A DNA stretch of 24,330 nucleotides from Streptomycetales bacterium (GTDB lineage Bacteria; Actinomycetota; Actinomycetes; Prado026): contig JANYIP010000106.1 of the NCBI GenBank assembly GCA_025361995.1, forward strand, positions 1 through 24,330, in the 5' to 3' direction. Every line of letters begins with the position of its first letter. Position 1 is the first letter of the stretch. A model generated the notes under the pieces. The model saw only the letters and a list, made by a program, of their open reading frames with translations, did no database searches and was not told the origin of the DNA. Positions 15,170-22,947 of this stretch are shown here, in pieces. The position numbers and the translations under genes were made by a program.

Positions 15170-15181
15170 CAGGGTTGGCCG
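15170..15181 (+). promoter_or_regulatory. possible leaderless promoter of the MFS gene
   Basis: CAGGGT (15170-15175), a one-base variant of TANNNT, is followed by a 6-base spacer and GTG 15182, with no Shine-Dalgarno between. Confidence 0.4.
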
Positions 15182-16474
15182 GTGGAGTCCCGCCGGCTGA
15201 TCGTGCGCGTGGCGCGCAGCGTGGTCGCCGACGTCACCCCGCTGCGGGTCTCGCCCGCGTACCGCCGGCTCTGGTTCGGGCTCGGAGTCAACAACATCGG
15301 CCAGCAGATGACCGCGGTGGCAGTCGCCGTCCAGGTGTTCCGGATCACCGGCTCGAGCTTCGCGGTGGGCCTCGTCGGCGGTGTCTCGCTGGTTCCGCTG
15401 ATCGTCTTCGGGCTGTACGGCGGGGCTGTGGCCGACGTCATGGACCGCAAGATCTTGATGTTCTGGACCTCCCTCGGGCTCGCCCTGCTCTCGGCCGGGC
15501 TCTTCGTGCAGTCAGCGCTCGGGGTGCGCTCGGTGTGGCTGCTCTACCTGATCGTGGCCCTGCAGTCGGGGCTGGCGGCGGTGAACAACCCGGCCCGGTC
15601 CGCCGCGATCCCGCGACTGGTAGGGATCGATCTCCTGCCGGCGGCCAACGCGCTGCAGCAGGTCACCTTCAACCTCGGGTTCACCGCCGGCCCGCTGCTG
15701 GCGGGTGCCCTGATCGCGTTGGTGAACCTCGACGCCGCGTACCTCCTCGACTTCCTTTCCTTTGGTGCCGCTCTGTACGCGGTGTTTCGGCTGCCGGCGA
15801 TGCCGCCCGTCGGGGGTACGCCGGGGCAGCGGGCCGGCTTCGCCTCCGTGCTCGAAGGCCTGCGTTTCCTGCGGGGCCGCCAGGCCGTGCTGATGACCTT
15901 CCTCATCGACATCGACGCCATGGTCTTCGGCATGCCGCGCGCACTGTTCCCCGCCGCCGCCGGCCTGTTCTACGCCGGTGGGGCCGGCACGGTCGGCCTG
16001 CTCAGCGCCGCGCCCGCGTTCGGGGCGATGGTCGGCGCGACGCTGTCCGGCGGGTTGACCCGGGTACGCCGGCAGGGCCTGGCGGTGATCGCCGCTGTCC
16101 TGGTGTGGGGCCTGGCCATCGCCGGGTTCGGACTGACCAGCGTGCTGTGGCTCGGGGTGCTGCTGCTGGCGATCGCCGGGGCTGCCGACATGGTCAGCTC
16201 GGTGTTCCGTACGACCATCTTGCAGACCGCGACGCCCGATGCGTTGCGGGGCCGGCTGCAGGGGGTCTTCCTCGTCGTGGTGGGCGGCGGGCCGCGACTA
16301 GGTGACGTCGAGTCCGGGAGCGTCGCGTCGTTGACGAACGAGCGCATCTCCATCGTCAGCGGCGGCATTCTCTGCGTACTCGGCGCGGCCCTGCTGGCGC
16401 TGCTCTACCCGTCCTTCGCCCGCTACCGCTCCGACACCCCCCCGCCCCCCGAGCTCCCGTTGATCATGGAGTAG
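15182..16474 (+). CDS. MFS exporter (MFS_3 family)
   Basis: 430 residues from GTG 15182, ending in TAG within a long inverted repeat. The start LRVSPAYRRLWFGLGVNNIGQQMTAVAVAVQVF and the loop GGAVADVMDRKILM place it in the MFS_3 group, like the gene at 5260. The middle has AVNNPARSAAIPRLV and ANALQQVTFNLGFTAGPLLAG, also typical. About 12 helices are visible. The segment DIDAMVFGMPRALFPAAA is characteristic of actinobacterial members. It has no adjacent regulator, unlike the marR-linked exporter; substrate unknown. It overlaps the convergent UdgX gene by 11 bases. Confidence 0.92.
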   Translation: MESRRLIVRVARSVVADVTPLRVSPAYRRLWFGLGVNNIGQQMTAVAVAVQVFRITGSSFAVGLVGGVSLVPLIVFGLYGGAVADVMDRKILMFWTSLGLALLSAGLFVQSALGVRSVWLLYLIVALQSGLAAVNNPARSAAIPRLVGIDLLPAANALQQVTFNLGFTAGPLLAGALIALVNLDAAYLLDFLSFGAALYAVFRLPAMPPVGGTPGQRAGFASVLEGLRFLRGRQAVLMTFLIDIDAMVFGMPRALFPAAAGLFYAGGAGTVGLLSAAPAFGAMVGATLSGGLTRVRRQGLAVIAAVLVWGLAIAGFGLTSVLWLGVLLLAIAGAADMVSSVFRTTILQTATPDALRGRLQGVFLVVVGGGPRLGDVESGSVASLTNERISIVSGGILCVLGAALLALLYPSFARYRSDTPPPPELPLIME

Positions 16475-16520
16475 TTGGGGTCCGTCCTTGATCGAACACC
16501 CCAACAAGTCCATGATCAAC
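16459..16520. terminator. long inverted repeat, probable bidirectional terminator
   Basis: Two 23-base arms (16459-16481 and 16498-16520) are reverse complements with only 2 mismatches, separated by 16 bases. Key blocks are GTTGATCATGGA...GTTGGGGT and ACCCCAAC...TCCATGATCAAC. The repeat covers the stop codons of both convergent genes, so it can terminate transcription from either side. It is unusually long for a simple terminator and may be a copy of a dispersed intergenic palindrome. Confidence 0.7.
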
Positions 16521-17213
16521 ACGTGCTTGCGGGGGGTGCGGGCGACCCGTGGTGAGTACGAGGGCGGCGAGGCGCAGGTCGGCGACGAAGCCGGTGTACG
16601 CGGCGTCCTGGTCGTCGGCGCGCAGGATCGCGGACGGGTGCAGCGTGGCCAGCAGCCAGCCCGCTTGCAGCGCCGCCGGCTCGTCCCTGCGGGCGACTCG
16701 CGGGATTAGCCGGCCGCGGTCCCTGGTCACCCGGAAGGTCGGCCCGAGCAGCGCCTTGCCCGCGGTGGCGCCGAGCAGGACCACGACGTCTGGGTCCACG
16801 ACGGCGAGCTCGGCCAGCAACCAGGGCTTGCAGGCGTCGATGTGCACGGTGTCGGGAGTCTGGTGAATCCGCCGGGTGCCTCCGCCGCCCTCGCCGCCGG
16901 CTGAAAACCGGAAATGCTTCACAGTGTTCGTGACGTACACGGTCGACCGGTCGATGCCGACCTCACCCAAGGCCCGGTCGAGCAGCTGACCGGCGGGCCC
17001 CACGAACGGCATGCCCCGCCGGTCCTCCACGTCCCCGGGCTGCTCCCCGACGACGGCCAGCCGCGCGCCCGCGGGCCCGGCCGAGAACACGGTCTGGGTC
17101 GCCGGTCCGGCCAGCTCGCAGCCGGCGCAGGTCAACGCCGCAGTACGCAGGGCAGCCAACCCAGCGCCGGCCGGTACGAAGCCGGCGGCACCGGGGAAGG
17201 CCACGACGCTCAC
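16464..17213 (-). CDS. udgX: UdgX-type uracil-DNA binding/glycosylase protein
   Basis: 249 residues, GTG start at 17213-17211. Uracil-DNA glycosylase superfamily motifs are in order: GEQPGD (56-61), PFVGPAGQLLDRAL, VTNTVKHFRF (94-103), RRIHQTP (114-120) and LHPSAILR (191-198). The RRIHQ loop is diagnostic of UdgX, where the histidine (here His117) attacks uracil-DNA and forms a stable covalent adduct. A Gly-rich insert GGEGGGG precedes the loop. Cys29, Cys32 and Cys128 could bind an iron-sulfur cluster; I see no fourth cysteine. The last ~20 residues read through the terminator repeat. It lies 4 bases after the upstream RHH-like gene, in one operon. Confidence 0.92.
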   Translation of the reverse strand: MSVVAFPGAAGFVPAGAGLAALRTAALTCAGCELAGPATQTVFSAGPAGARLAVVGEQPGDVEDRRGMPFVGPAGQLLDRALGEVGIDRSTVYVTNTVKHFRFSAGGEGGGGTRRIHQTPDTVHIDACKPWLLAELAVVDPDVVVLLGATAGKALLGPTFRVTRDRGRLIPRVARRDEPAALQAGWLLATLHPSAILRADDQDAAYTGFVADLRLAALVLTTGRPHPPQARVDHGLVGVFDQGRTPTTP

Positions 17214-17217
17214 GCGA

Positions 17218-17745
17218 TCAGCCGTCGACCCAGACCTCGACGAGCTGAGCCACTGCGGCCTCCGGCGAGAGCCCGATCTCGGCGGCCTTGGCCTTCAGCC
17301 GCTTGCGCAGCCCCTTGGACAAGATGATCGCGAGCTCGACCTCCTTGACCGGCTCGTCCGGCGCGGGCTTCTCCTTCGCGCCCTTGCCGCCCTTCGCCTT
17401 GTGGCCGTGCTCGGTGAGGTTCAACCGGGCCGGCGCGCTCTGGGTGGAACCAGCAGACTGGCCGTGCGGCTTCTTGCCCTGGCGCTGCTCGGCCGGCGGC
17501 ATCAGCTCGGCCAGGGTCGGGACGGTCGCGGTCCCGCGTCCCTTGCGACGCACCCGCTCGGAACCGTTGTGGATCAACAGGTCTCGCCCGGTGGCAGGGG
17601 CTGACTCCACCGGCTCGGTGCGGGCAGGAGCGGAGGGCGGGGCGACGCCGGCGCCCAGCGGCTTCACCCGCGGCAAGGCCTGACGCGGCGCTGGGTTGGC
17701 CGCCCCCCGGCTGCTCCGGATCCGCGGCGGTGGTACGTCGGTCAT
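17218..17745 (-). CDS. basic Pro/Ala-rich protein with RHH-like C terminus, partner of ParA
   Basis: 175 residues from ATG 17745; the ATG overlaps the parA stop by 4 bases (ATGA), and AAAGGA lies about 7 bases upstream. The first ~130 residues are low-complexity, rich in Pro, Ala, Lys and Arg, and probably disordered. The last ~40 residues (VELAIILSKGLRKRLKAKAAEIGLSPEAAVAQLVEVWV) have the strand-helix-helix pattern of a ribbon-helix-helix DNA-binding domain. Small RHH proteins often serve as the ParB-like partner of Walker-type ParA ATPases. That role is inferred from coupling to parA; I do not recognise a named family. Confidence 0.75.
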   Translation of the reverse strand: MTDVPPPRIRSSRGAANPAPRQALPRVKPLGAGVAPPSAPARTEPVESAPATGRDLLIHNGSERVRRKGRGTATVPTLAELMPPAEQRQGKKPHGQSAGSTQSAPARLNLTEHGHKAKGGKGAKEKPAPDEPVKEVELAIILSKGLRKRLKAKAAEIGLSPEAAVAQLVEVWVDG

Positions 17746-18530
17746 CGTCGTCCTTTACCTAGCGGCCCGGCGTCGACCGGGCGGGCGAGCAGGTGGTCGA
17801 GGTGGTCGTCGAGGGCGTCCGCGACCTCGCGTGCCCCCGGGGATCGCCAGGCCTGGACCGGGACGCAAGCCCCCTCGGCCTGCTGCACGGCGGTCCGGTC
17901 CAGCAGCGCCGGCTCCAGCACCAGGTCCCCGTACGTACGGCGCAGCTCGTCGTGCCGGAAGCGGTGCTCGACCGACTGGGCGCGGAGCTTGTTGACCAGG
18001 ATCCCGGCTGGGCGCAGCCGCAGGTTGTCCGAGCGCACGAGCTCGATCGCGTCGAGGGCGGCAGCGGCCCCCTGCAGGGCGAACAGGCTGGGCTCGGCCA
18101 CGACGAGGGCGACGTGGCTGGCGGCGAGCGCGTTGCGGGTGAGGCCGCCCAGCGAGGGCGGGCTGTCGACGAGGACGAGGTCGTAACCGCGCAGGCCACC
18201 CATGGCGATGCGCAGCCGCAGCGTCGACTCCCGGCCGGCCAGCGCGTTGTGACGCTCGAGCAGCGAGTCCGCGGCGATCACGTCGACCTCGGGCCCCCAG
18301 CCGCTGCGGGCGACCGCGTGGGCGAGCAGCTTGGGCCGCGGGTCCGACAGCACGTCCGAGGCGGTGAACCTCACCTCGGGCGGGTCCAGCACGGTCGAGG
18401 CGTTCCCCTGCGGGTCCAGGTCGACCACGAGCGTGCGTACGCCCCGTTCCCAGGCGGCACCGGCCAGGCCGAGGGTGACGGAGGTCTTGCCCACTCCACC
18501 CTTGAGGCTGATGACGGCGACGACGAGCAC
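17742..18530 (-). CDS. ParA-family Walker ATPase
   Basis: 262 residues from GTG 18530. The deviant Walker A is K10-G-G-V-G-K15-T16, Walker A' is DLDPQGNAS (37-45), and Walker B is LVLVDSPPSL with Asp122, as in ParA/Soj/MinD ATPases. No N-terminal DNA-binding domain is present, so it is of the small chromosomal or orphan type. It lacks a neighbouring parB and parS cluster, so it is unlikely to be the main chromosome-segregation ParA. It is coupled to the downstream RHH-like gene and lies 50 bases behind the photolyase gene. CAGACT 6 bases before the GTG may give it an independent leaderless start. Confidence 0.92.
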   Translation of the reverse strand: MLVVAVISLKGGVGKTSVTLGLAGAAWERGVRTLVVDLDPQGNASTVLDPPEVRFTASDVLSDPRPKLLAHAVARSGWGPEVDVIAADSLLERHNALAGRESTLRLRIAMGGLRGYDLVLVDSPPSLGGLTRNALAASHVALVVAEPSLFALQGAAAALDAIELVRSDNLRLRPAGILVNKLRAQSVEHRFRHDELRRTYGDLVLEPALLDRTAVQQAEGACVPVQAWRSPGAREVADALDDHLDHLLARPVDAGPLGKGRR

Positions 18531-18580
18531 CCCGCGAGTCTGCCAGGTCCGGCGCCCGGGTCCGGCTGGACACGTGAACG

Positions 18581-19990
18581 TCAGCCGTTCGGTGCACGGG
18601 CCGCTCTGGTCGAGAGTGTGGCCGCGGTTGCACGGGCGTACCGGTCGAGCGCGACCCGGCGTTCTTCGTCGTGCAGGACGACGCGGTCGGGGTAGCCGGC
18701 CGGCGGCCCGCCCGGCAGGGCCCAGGGTTCGTGCACGCCGCTGCCGGGTACGTCGCGCAGCTCAGGTACGTAGCGCCGGACGTACTCGCCGTCGGGGTCG
18801 AACTTGAGCCCCTGGAGGACCGGGTTGAAGACCCGGTAGTAGGGAGCGGCGTCGGTACCCGTGCCGGCCACCCACTGCCAGCCGTGCTGGTTCGACGCGA
18901 GGTCGCCGTCGCGCAGCCAGCGCATGAACCACCGCGCGCCCTGCGTCCACTCCAGGTGCAGGTCCTTGACCAGGAACGAGGCGACGACCATCCGGACCCG
19001 GTTGTGCACCCAGCCCTGCGCCCGAAGCTGGCGCATCCCGGCGTCCACGAAGGGATAGCCCGTTCGTCCCTGCTGCCAGGCGGTCAGCGCCGCGTCAGCC
19101 TCGGGACCGGAGTCGAACTCCATGCCGGCGAGGTCGGTGCGCAGGTAGGCCCGGGCCGAGTCCGGTCGGTGGTGCAGCACGTCGGCGTAGAACTCGCGCC
19201 AGGCCAGCTCCTTGCTGAAGACCTCGTGCGAGCGCTCTGACCCAGGGTCCCCGCCGAGGTCGGCGAGCAGCGTGCGCGGGTGGATCTCTCCCCAGCGCAG
19301 GGCCGCCGACAGTGACGAGGTCCCCGCCATATCCGGACGGTTCCGCCGCTGCGCGTAGGTCTCCAGGCCGTGCTCGAGGTAGTCCGCCCAGCGCCGCCGG
19401 GCCGCCTCCTCGCCGACCGGGGGCAGCACCAGGTCGCCCAGTCCTGGCTCGAGGGGCAGCTCGGCGCTCCCGGCCAGGGCGAGCCACTCGATGCCGGTGG
19501 GCGGGTCCGGGGCGGGTCGGCGCCAGCCGTGCGCCGACCAGGCTCGGTAGAAGGGCGTGTACACCCGGTACGGCGACCCGTCGTCCTTGCGTACCCGACC
19601 CGGGGCCACCGCATAGGGCGACCCGGTCCTGACCAGCTGTGCGCTCGCGGCCTCGAGCGCCCCAGCGACCGCGGCGTCCCGCTTTGATCCGTACGGGCCG
19701 AAGTCGGCCGCGCAGTGCACTGCGCCCGCGCTGACCTCGGCGGCTACCGCGGGCACGACCTGCACGGGGTCGCCGAACCGCACATGCAGCCGCCCGCCAA
19801 GGCTCGCGTCGAGCGCGCCCAGACTGCGCAGAAGGTAGGTACGCCGCACGTCGCCCGCCGGTCCCCAGAGCGCCGGGTCGACGACGAAGAGCGGCAGCGG
19901 GCTCGACTGTCCGCCATCGCAAGCCGCGAGCAGGGCCGGGTTGTCCAGCAGCCGCAGGTCCCGCCGGAACCACAGGACCGAAGTGCTCAC
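18581..19990 (-). CDS. phr: class I deoxyribodipyrimidine photolyase
   Basis: 469 residues from GTG 19990, close to the length of E. coli PhrB. It repairs UV-induced pyrimidine dimers with light and reduced FAD. The N-terminal antenna domain begins SVLWFRRDLRLLDNPAL. The FAD domain is well conserved: SLSAALRWGEIHPRTL, ELAWREFYADVL, GYPFVDAGMRQLRAQGWVHNRVRM, FLVKDLHLEW and DGDLASNQHGWQWVAGTGTDAAPYYRVFNP. These include the Trp residues used in electron transfer and substrate stacking. A leaderless TACGGT element precedes it. It is first in a minus-strand cluster phr-parA-RHH-udgX. Confidence 0.97.
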   Translation of the reverse strand: MSTSVLWFRRDLRLLDNPALLAACDGGQSSPLPLFVVDPALWGPAGDVRRTYLLRSLGALDASLGGRLHVRFGDPVQVVPAVAAEVSAGAVHCAADFGPYGSKRDAAVAGALEAASAQLVRTGSPYAVAPGRVRKDDGSPYRVYTPFYRAWSAHGWRRPAPDPPTGIEWLALAGSAELPLEPGLGDLVLPPVGEEAARRRWADYLEHGLETYAQRRNRPDMAGTSSLSAALRWGEIHPRTLLADLGGDPGSERSHEVFSKELAWREFYADVLHHRPDSARAYLRTDLAGMEFDSGPEADAALTAWQQGRTGYPFVDAGMRQLRAQGWVHNRVRMVVASFLVKDLHLEWTQGARWFMRWLRDGDLASNQHGWQWVAGTGTDAAPYYRVFNPVLQGLKFDPDGEYVRRYVPELRDVPGSGVHEPWALPGGPPAGYPDRVVLHDEERRVALDRYARATAATLSTRAARAPNG

Positions 19991-20002
19991 CGACCGACCG
20001 TA
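19991..20002 (-). promoter_or_regulatory. leaderless promoter of phr
   Basis: On the minus strand TACGGT (20002-19997) fits TANNNT exactly, with a 6-base spacer to GTG 19990. A short palindrome CACCT-C-AGGTG (20023-20033) overlaps its -35 position and lies just left of the dtxR -35, a candidate shared operator. Confidence 0.55.
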
Positions 20003-20034
20003 GGGGCGGACCCGGCGGCCCGCACCTCAGGTGG

Positions 20035-20069
20035 CGGACAGCAGTCGCCGGGAAGGGGACAATGAACGG
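20035..20069 (+). promoter_or_regulatory. leaderless promoter of dtxR
   Basis: CGGACA (20035-20040), 17 bases, GACAAT (20058-20063), 6 bases, GTG 20070. GGAAGGGGA (20051-20059) could act as a distant Shine-Dalgarno if transcription starts further upstream. No IdeR/DtxR box (TTAGGTTAG type) is visible here. Confidence 0.5.
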
Positions 20070-20753
20070 GTGACCGACCTGATCGACACCACGGAGATGT
20101 ACCTGCGCACCATCTTCGAGCTCGAGGAAGAGGGCGTGGTCGCGCTGCGCGCACGGATCGCCGAGCGGCTCGGGCAGAGCGGACCGACCGTGAGCCAGAC
20201 TGTCGCCCGGATGGAGCGCGACGGGTTGCTGCACGTCGAGGACGACCGCCACCTCCAGCTCACCGACGAGGGCTTGGCGATGGCGACCCGGGTGATGCGC
20301 AAGCACCGGCTCGCGGAGTGCCTGCTCGTCGATGTGATCGGGCTGGCCTGGGAGGACGTGCATGCGGAGGCCTGCCGCTGGGAGCACGTGATGTCCGAGA
20401 CCGTCGAGCTGCGGATCCTCGAGCTGCTCGGGCACCCCACGAGCTCTCCCTACGGGAACCCGATCCCTGGCCTGGCCGAGCTCGGCGACGCGTCCGGCGC
20501 CGACTCCGGCGAGGTCCTCGTGGGGCTCGACAAGATCGCCACCGACGAGCCGCACCGGGTGCTCGTCCGTCGCCTCGGCGAGCCGATCCAGATGGACGTG
20601 ACCATCATGGCGTCGCTGCGCCGGGCCGGGGTCATGCCTGGGGAGTTCGTCAAGGTGCGCCTGTCCGACGGCGGTGTCCTGGTCGGCAGCGGGATGGAGT
20701 ACGCCGAGCTCTCGGTCGAGTCCGCCGGTCACATCTTCGTCGTGGCCAGGTAG
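20070..20753 (+). CDS. DtxR/IdeR-family iron-dependent regulator
   Basis: 227 residues from GTG 20070. The in-frame start at 20031 is rejected because the protein then begins VTDLIDTTEMYLRTI, exactly like IdeR/DtxR. From this start all metal ligands fall at the same numbers as in DtxR: Met10, His79, Glu83, His98, Cys102, Glu105 and His106. That supports both the start and an active Fe(II)-sensing protein. Domains are the winged HTH (GQSGPTVSQTVARMERDGLL), the dimerisation/metal domain and a C-terminal SH3-like (FeoA) domain from ~145. It should repress iron-uptake genes; a MoxR-type ATPase follows after 6 bases. Confidence 0.95.
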   Translation: MTDLIDTTEMYLRTIFELEEEGVVALRARIAERLGQSGPTVSQTVARMERDGLLHVEDDRHLQLTDEGLAMATRVMRKHRLAECLLVDVIGLAWEDVHAEACRWEHVMSETVELRILELLGHPTSSPYGNPIPGLAELGDASGADSGEVLVGLDKIATDEPHRVLVRRLGEPIQMDVTIMASLRRAGVMPGEFVKVRLSDGGVLVGSGMEYAELSVESAGHIFVVAR

Positions 20754-20759
20754 CCGGCC

Positions 20760-21638
<879 letters not shown>

Positions 21639-21658
21639 CCGGCGGCTGATCTCGCCGG
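21639..21658 (+). terminator. hairpin directly after the MoxR-type gene
   Basis: CCGGCG (21639-21644) and CGCCGG (21653-21658) with an 8-base loop immediately follow the TGA at 21636-21638. No T-tract. Weak support. Confidence 0.35.
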
Positions 21659-21845
21659 GCGCGTGACTCCGGCGACCTCTCAGGGATCGACTGTCGACCT
21701 CGCGCTTCCTTCCACCTGACATGTAGACGATCTTGCTGGAGCTGAATATTTCGCCGGCTGTCGAAGGCGCATGATAGGGCGATTGTTCCGAAGAGTTGTT
21801 GCTACGTAATGACTTTCGGCGTTGACGCCCTGTTGTGATCTTCGT

Positions 21846-22878
21846 ATGTCGATCACCGCGCTCACCGTCGAGGCGCTCCCCGCTGGTACCGGTGATGCTG
21901 CCCTGGCGGTGCTGGACGAGCGACTCGCGGCAGTGCTGGACGAGCTGACCACGGTGGACCTCGCGGGTGTGGCCGACCCGTTGGACCTAGCCCGTCGCGC
22001 CCGGGTCGCGGAGTCGCGGTTGTCGGCGTTCCGCCTGGCTGCTCTGGCGGAGGCGGAACGTGCGGGCGCGGGAGGCGTTGGCTGGGGGGCGGATCGAACC
22101 CGCCCAGGCGCACATCGTGACGTTGGCCAAGGACGCGCTGTCCGACACTGTCAGCCCGGAGGAGCGGGCGGTGTTCGAGGCCGGGCTGCTGGAACAGGCC
22201 CGGACCTTGGACCCGTGGCAGCTGAAGACCGCGGTCAAACGCGCCGCCGCCCGGGTCGACCCGTCCGGGTCCGGTGACCTCCAGCGCGCCGAACGCGCGG
22301 CCCGGCAGCAGCGGGAGCTGGTCATGTACCCCCGCAGGTTCATGTACGTCCTGGCCGGGCAGCTCGACCCCGAGGGTGCCGCCCACGTGTCTGCCGCCCT
22401 GGACCCCTTGGCCGCCCCGCACGCCTCGATCCTGCAAGGACGCGACGGGCGCACCCCAGCCCGCGAACCCATCTCCGCCGCGCGGGCCCGCCGCCTGGCC
22501 TGCGACTCCGGGCTCCTACCCGCGGTCCTGAACGGGACCAGCGTCGTCATGGACTGGGGAACCAGCAAACGCCTCGCCACCCCCTCCCAACGCCAAGCAC
22601 TCGCCCTACGCGACAAGGGCTGCTGCTACCCCGGCTGCGACCGACCACCCTCGTGGTGCGAAGCCCACCACCTCCTGGCATGGCTCCCCAACGGCCCCAG
22701 CAACCTCGCGAACTTCGCCCTGGTCTGCGACGCCCACCACGACCTCGCCCACCACGACGGCTGGACCATCCACATCGACCACGATGGCCAACCCGCCTGG
22801 ACCAAACCCGACGAACCACTACCAGCCGAACCGCCCGAACCAGACGACCCCGACCCACCCGGCACATCCCTGTGGTGA
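21846..22878 (+). pseudogene. DUF222/HNH endonuclease (13E12 type), broken by an out-of-frame internal deletion
   Basis: The first part (21846 to ~22060) encodes the normal N terminus of the family: VLDERLAAVLDELTTVDLAGVADPLDLARRARVAESRLSAFRLAALAEAER, shown here only in outline. The homologous middle that should follow is missing. At ~22057-22063 the sequence jumps to the part REALAGGRIEPAQAHIV, now in another frame. From there to 22878 the gene is intact, including the HNH motif: CCYPGCDRPP, CEAHHLLAW, NFALVCDAHHDLAHHDGW. A GTG at 22060 with GGAGG 6 bases upstream could start a 272-residue remnant. The family is repeated in actinobacterial genomes, often near mobile DNA. The C-terminal third is richer in A and C than its neighbours. 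Confidence 0.82.
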
Positions 22879-22913
22879 ATACGACTGTGATGAGACGACC
22901 GTGGTGGAGCCCC

Positions 22914-22947
22914 GCTCGGTTAGATCAGCTCGGATCGGCTCGGATCA
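22914..22947. repeat. tandem GCTCGGATC-type repeat
   Basis: A 14-base diverged copy (22914-22927) is followed by two 10-base copies, GCTCGGATCG (22928-22937) and GCTCGGATCA (22938-22947). The stop codon of the protease gene lies in the last copy. It sits between the ends of the HNH remnant and the protease. Confidence 0.6.

Larger units (their letters stand above)
14856..15181. other. gene-free stretch between the Tim44-like and MFS genes
   Basis: No convincing coding sequence is present on either strand. It holds the two predicted structures (14882-14997), a match to the 16S rRNA 3' tail (CACCTCCTTTC, 15053-15063), a small inverted repeat GTACG-N5-CGTAC (15067-15081) and, at its end, a -10-like CAGGGT (15170-15175) 6 bases before the MFS start. 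Confidence 0.7.

Noticed and set aside
16459..16520. CRISPR or insertion-sequence end
   Set aside because: Only one pair of inverted arms with a short loop, no direct repeats, spacers, transposase or target duplication nearby.
20003..20069. An IdeR/DtxR box in the dtxR promoter
   Set aside because: No match to the TTAGGTTAG-type palindrome; only a short CACCTCAGGTG is present, so autoregulation cannot be claimed.
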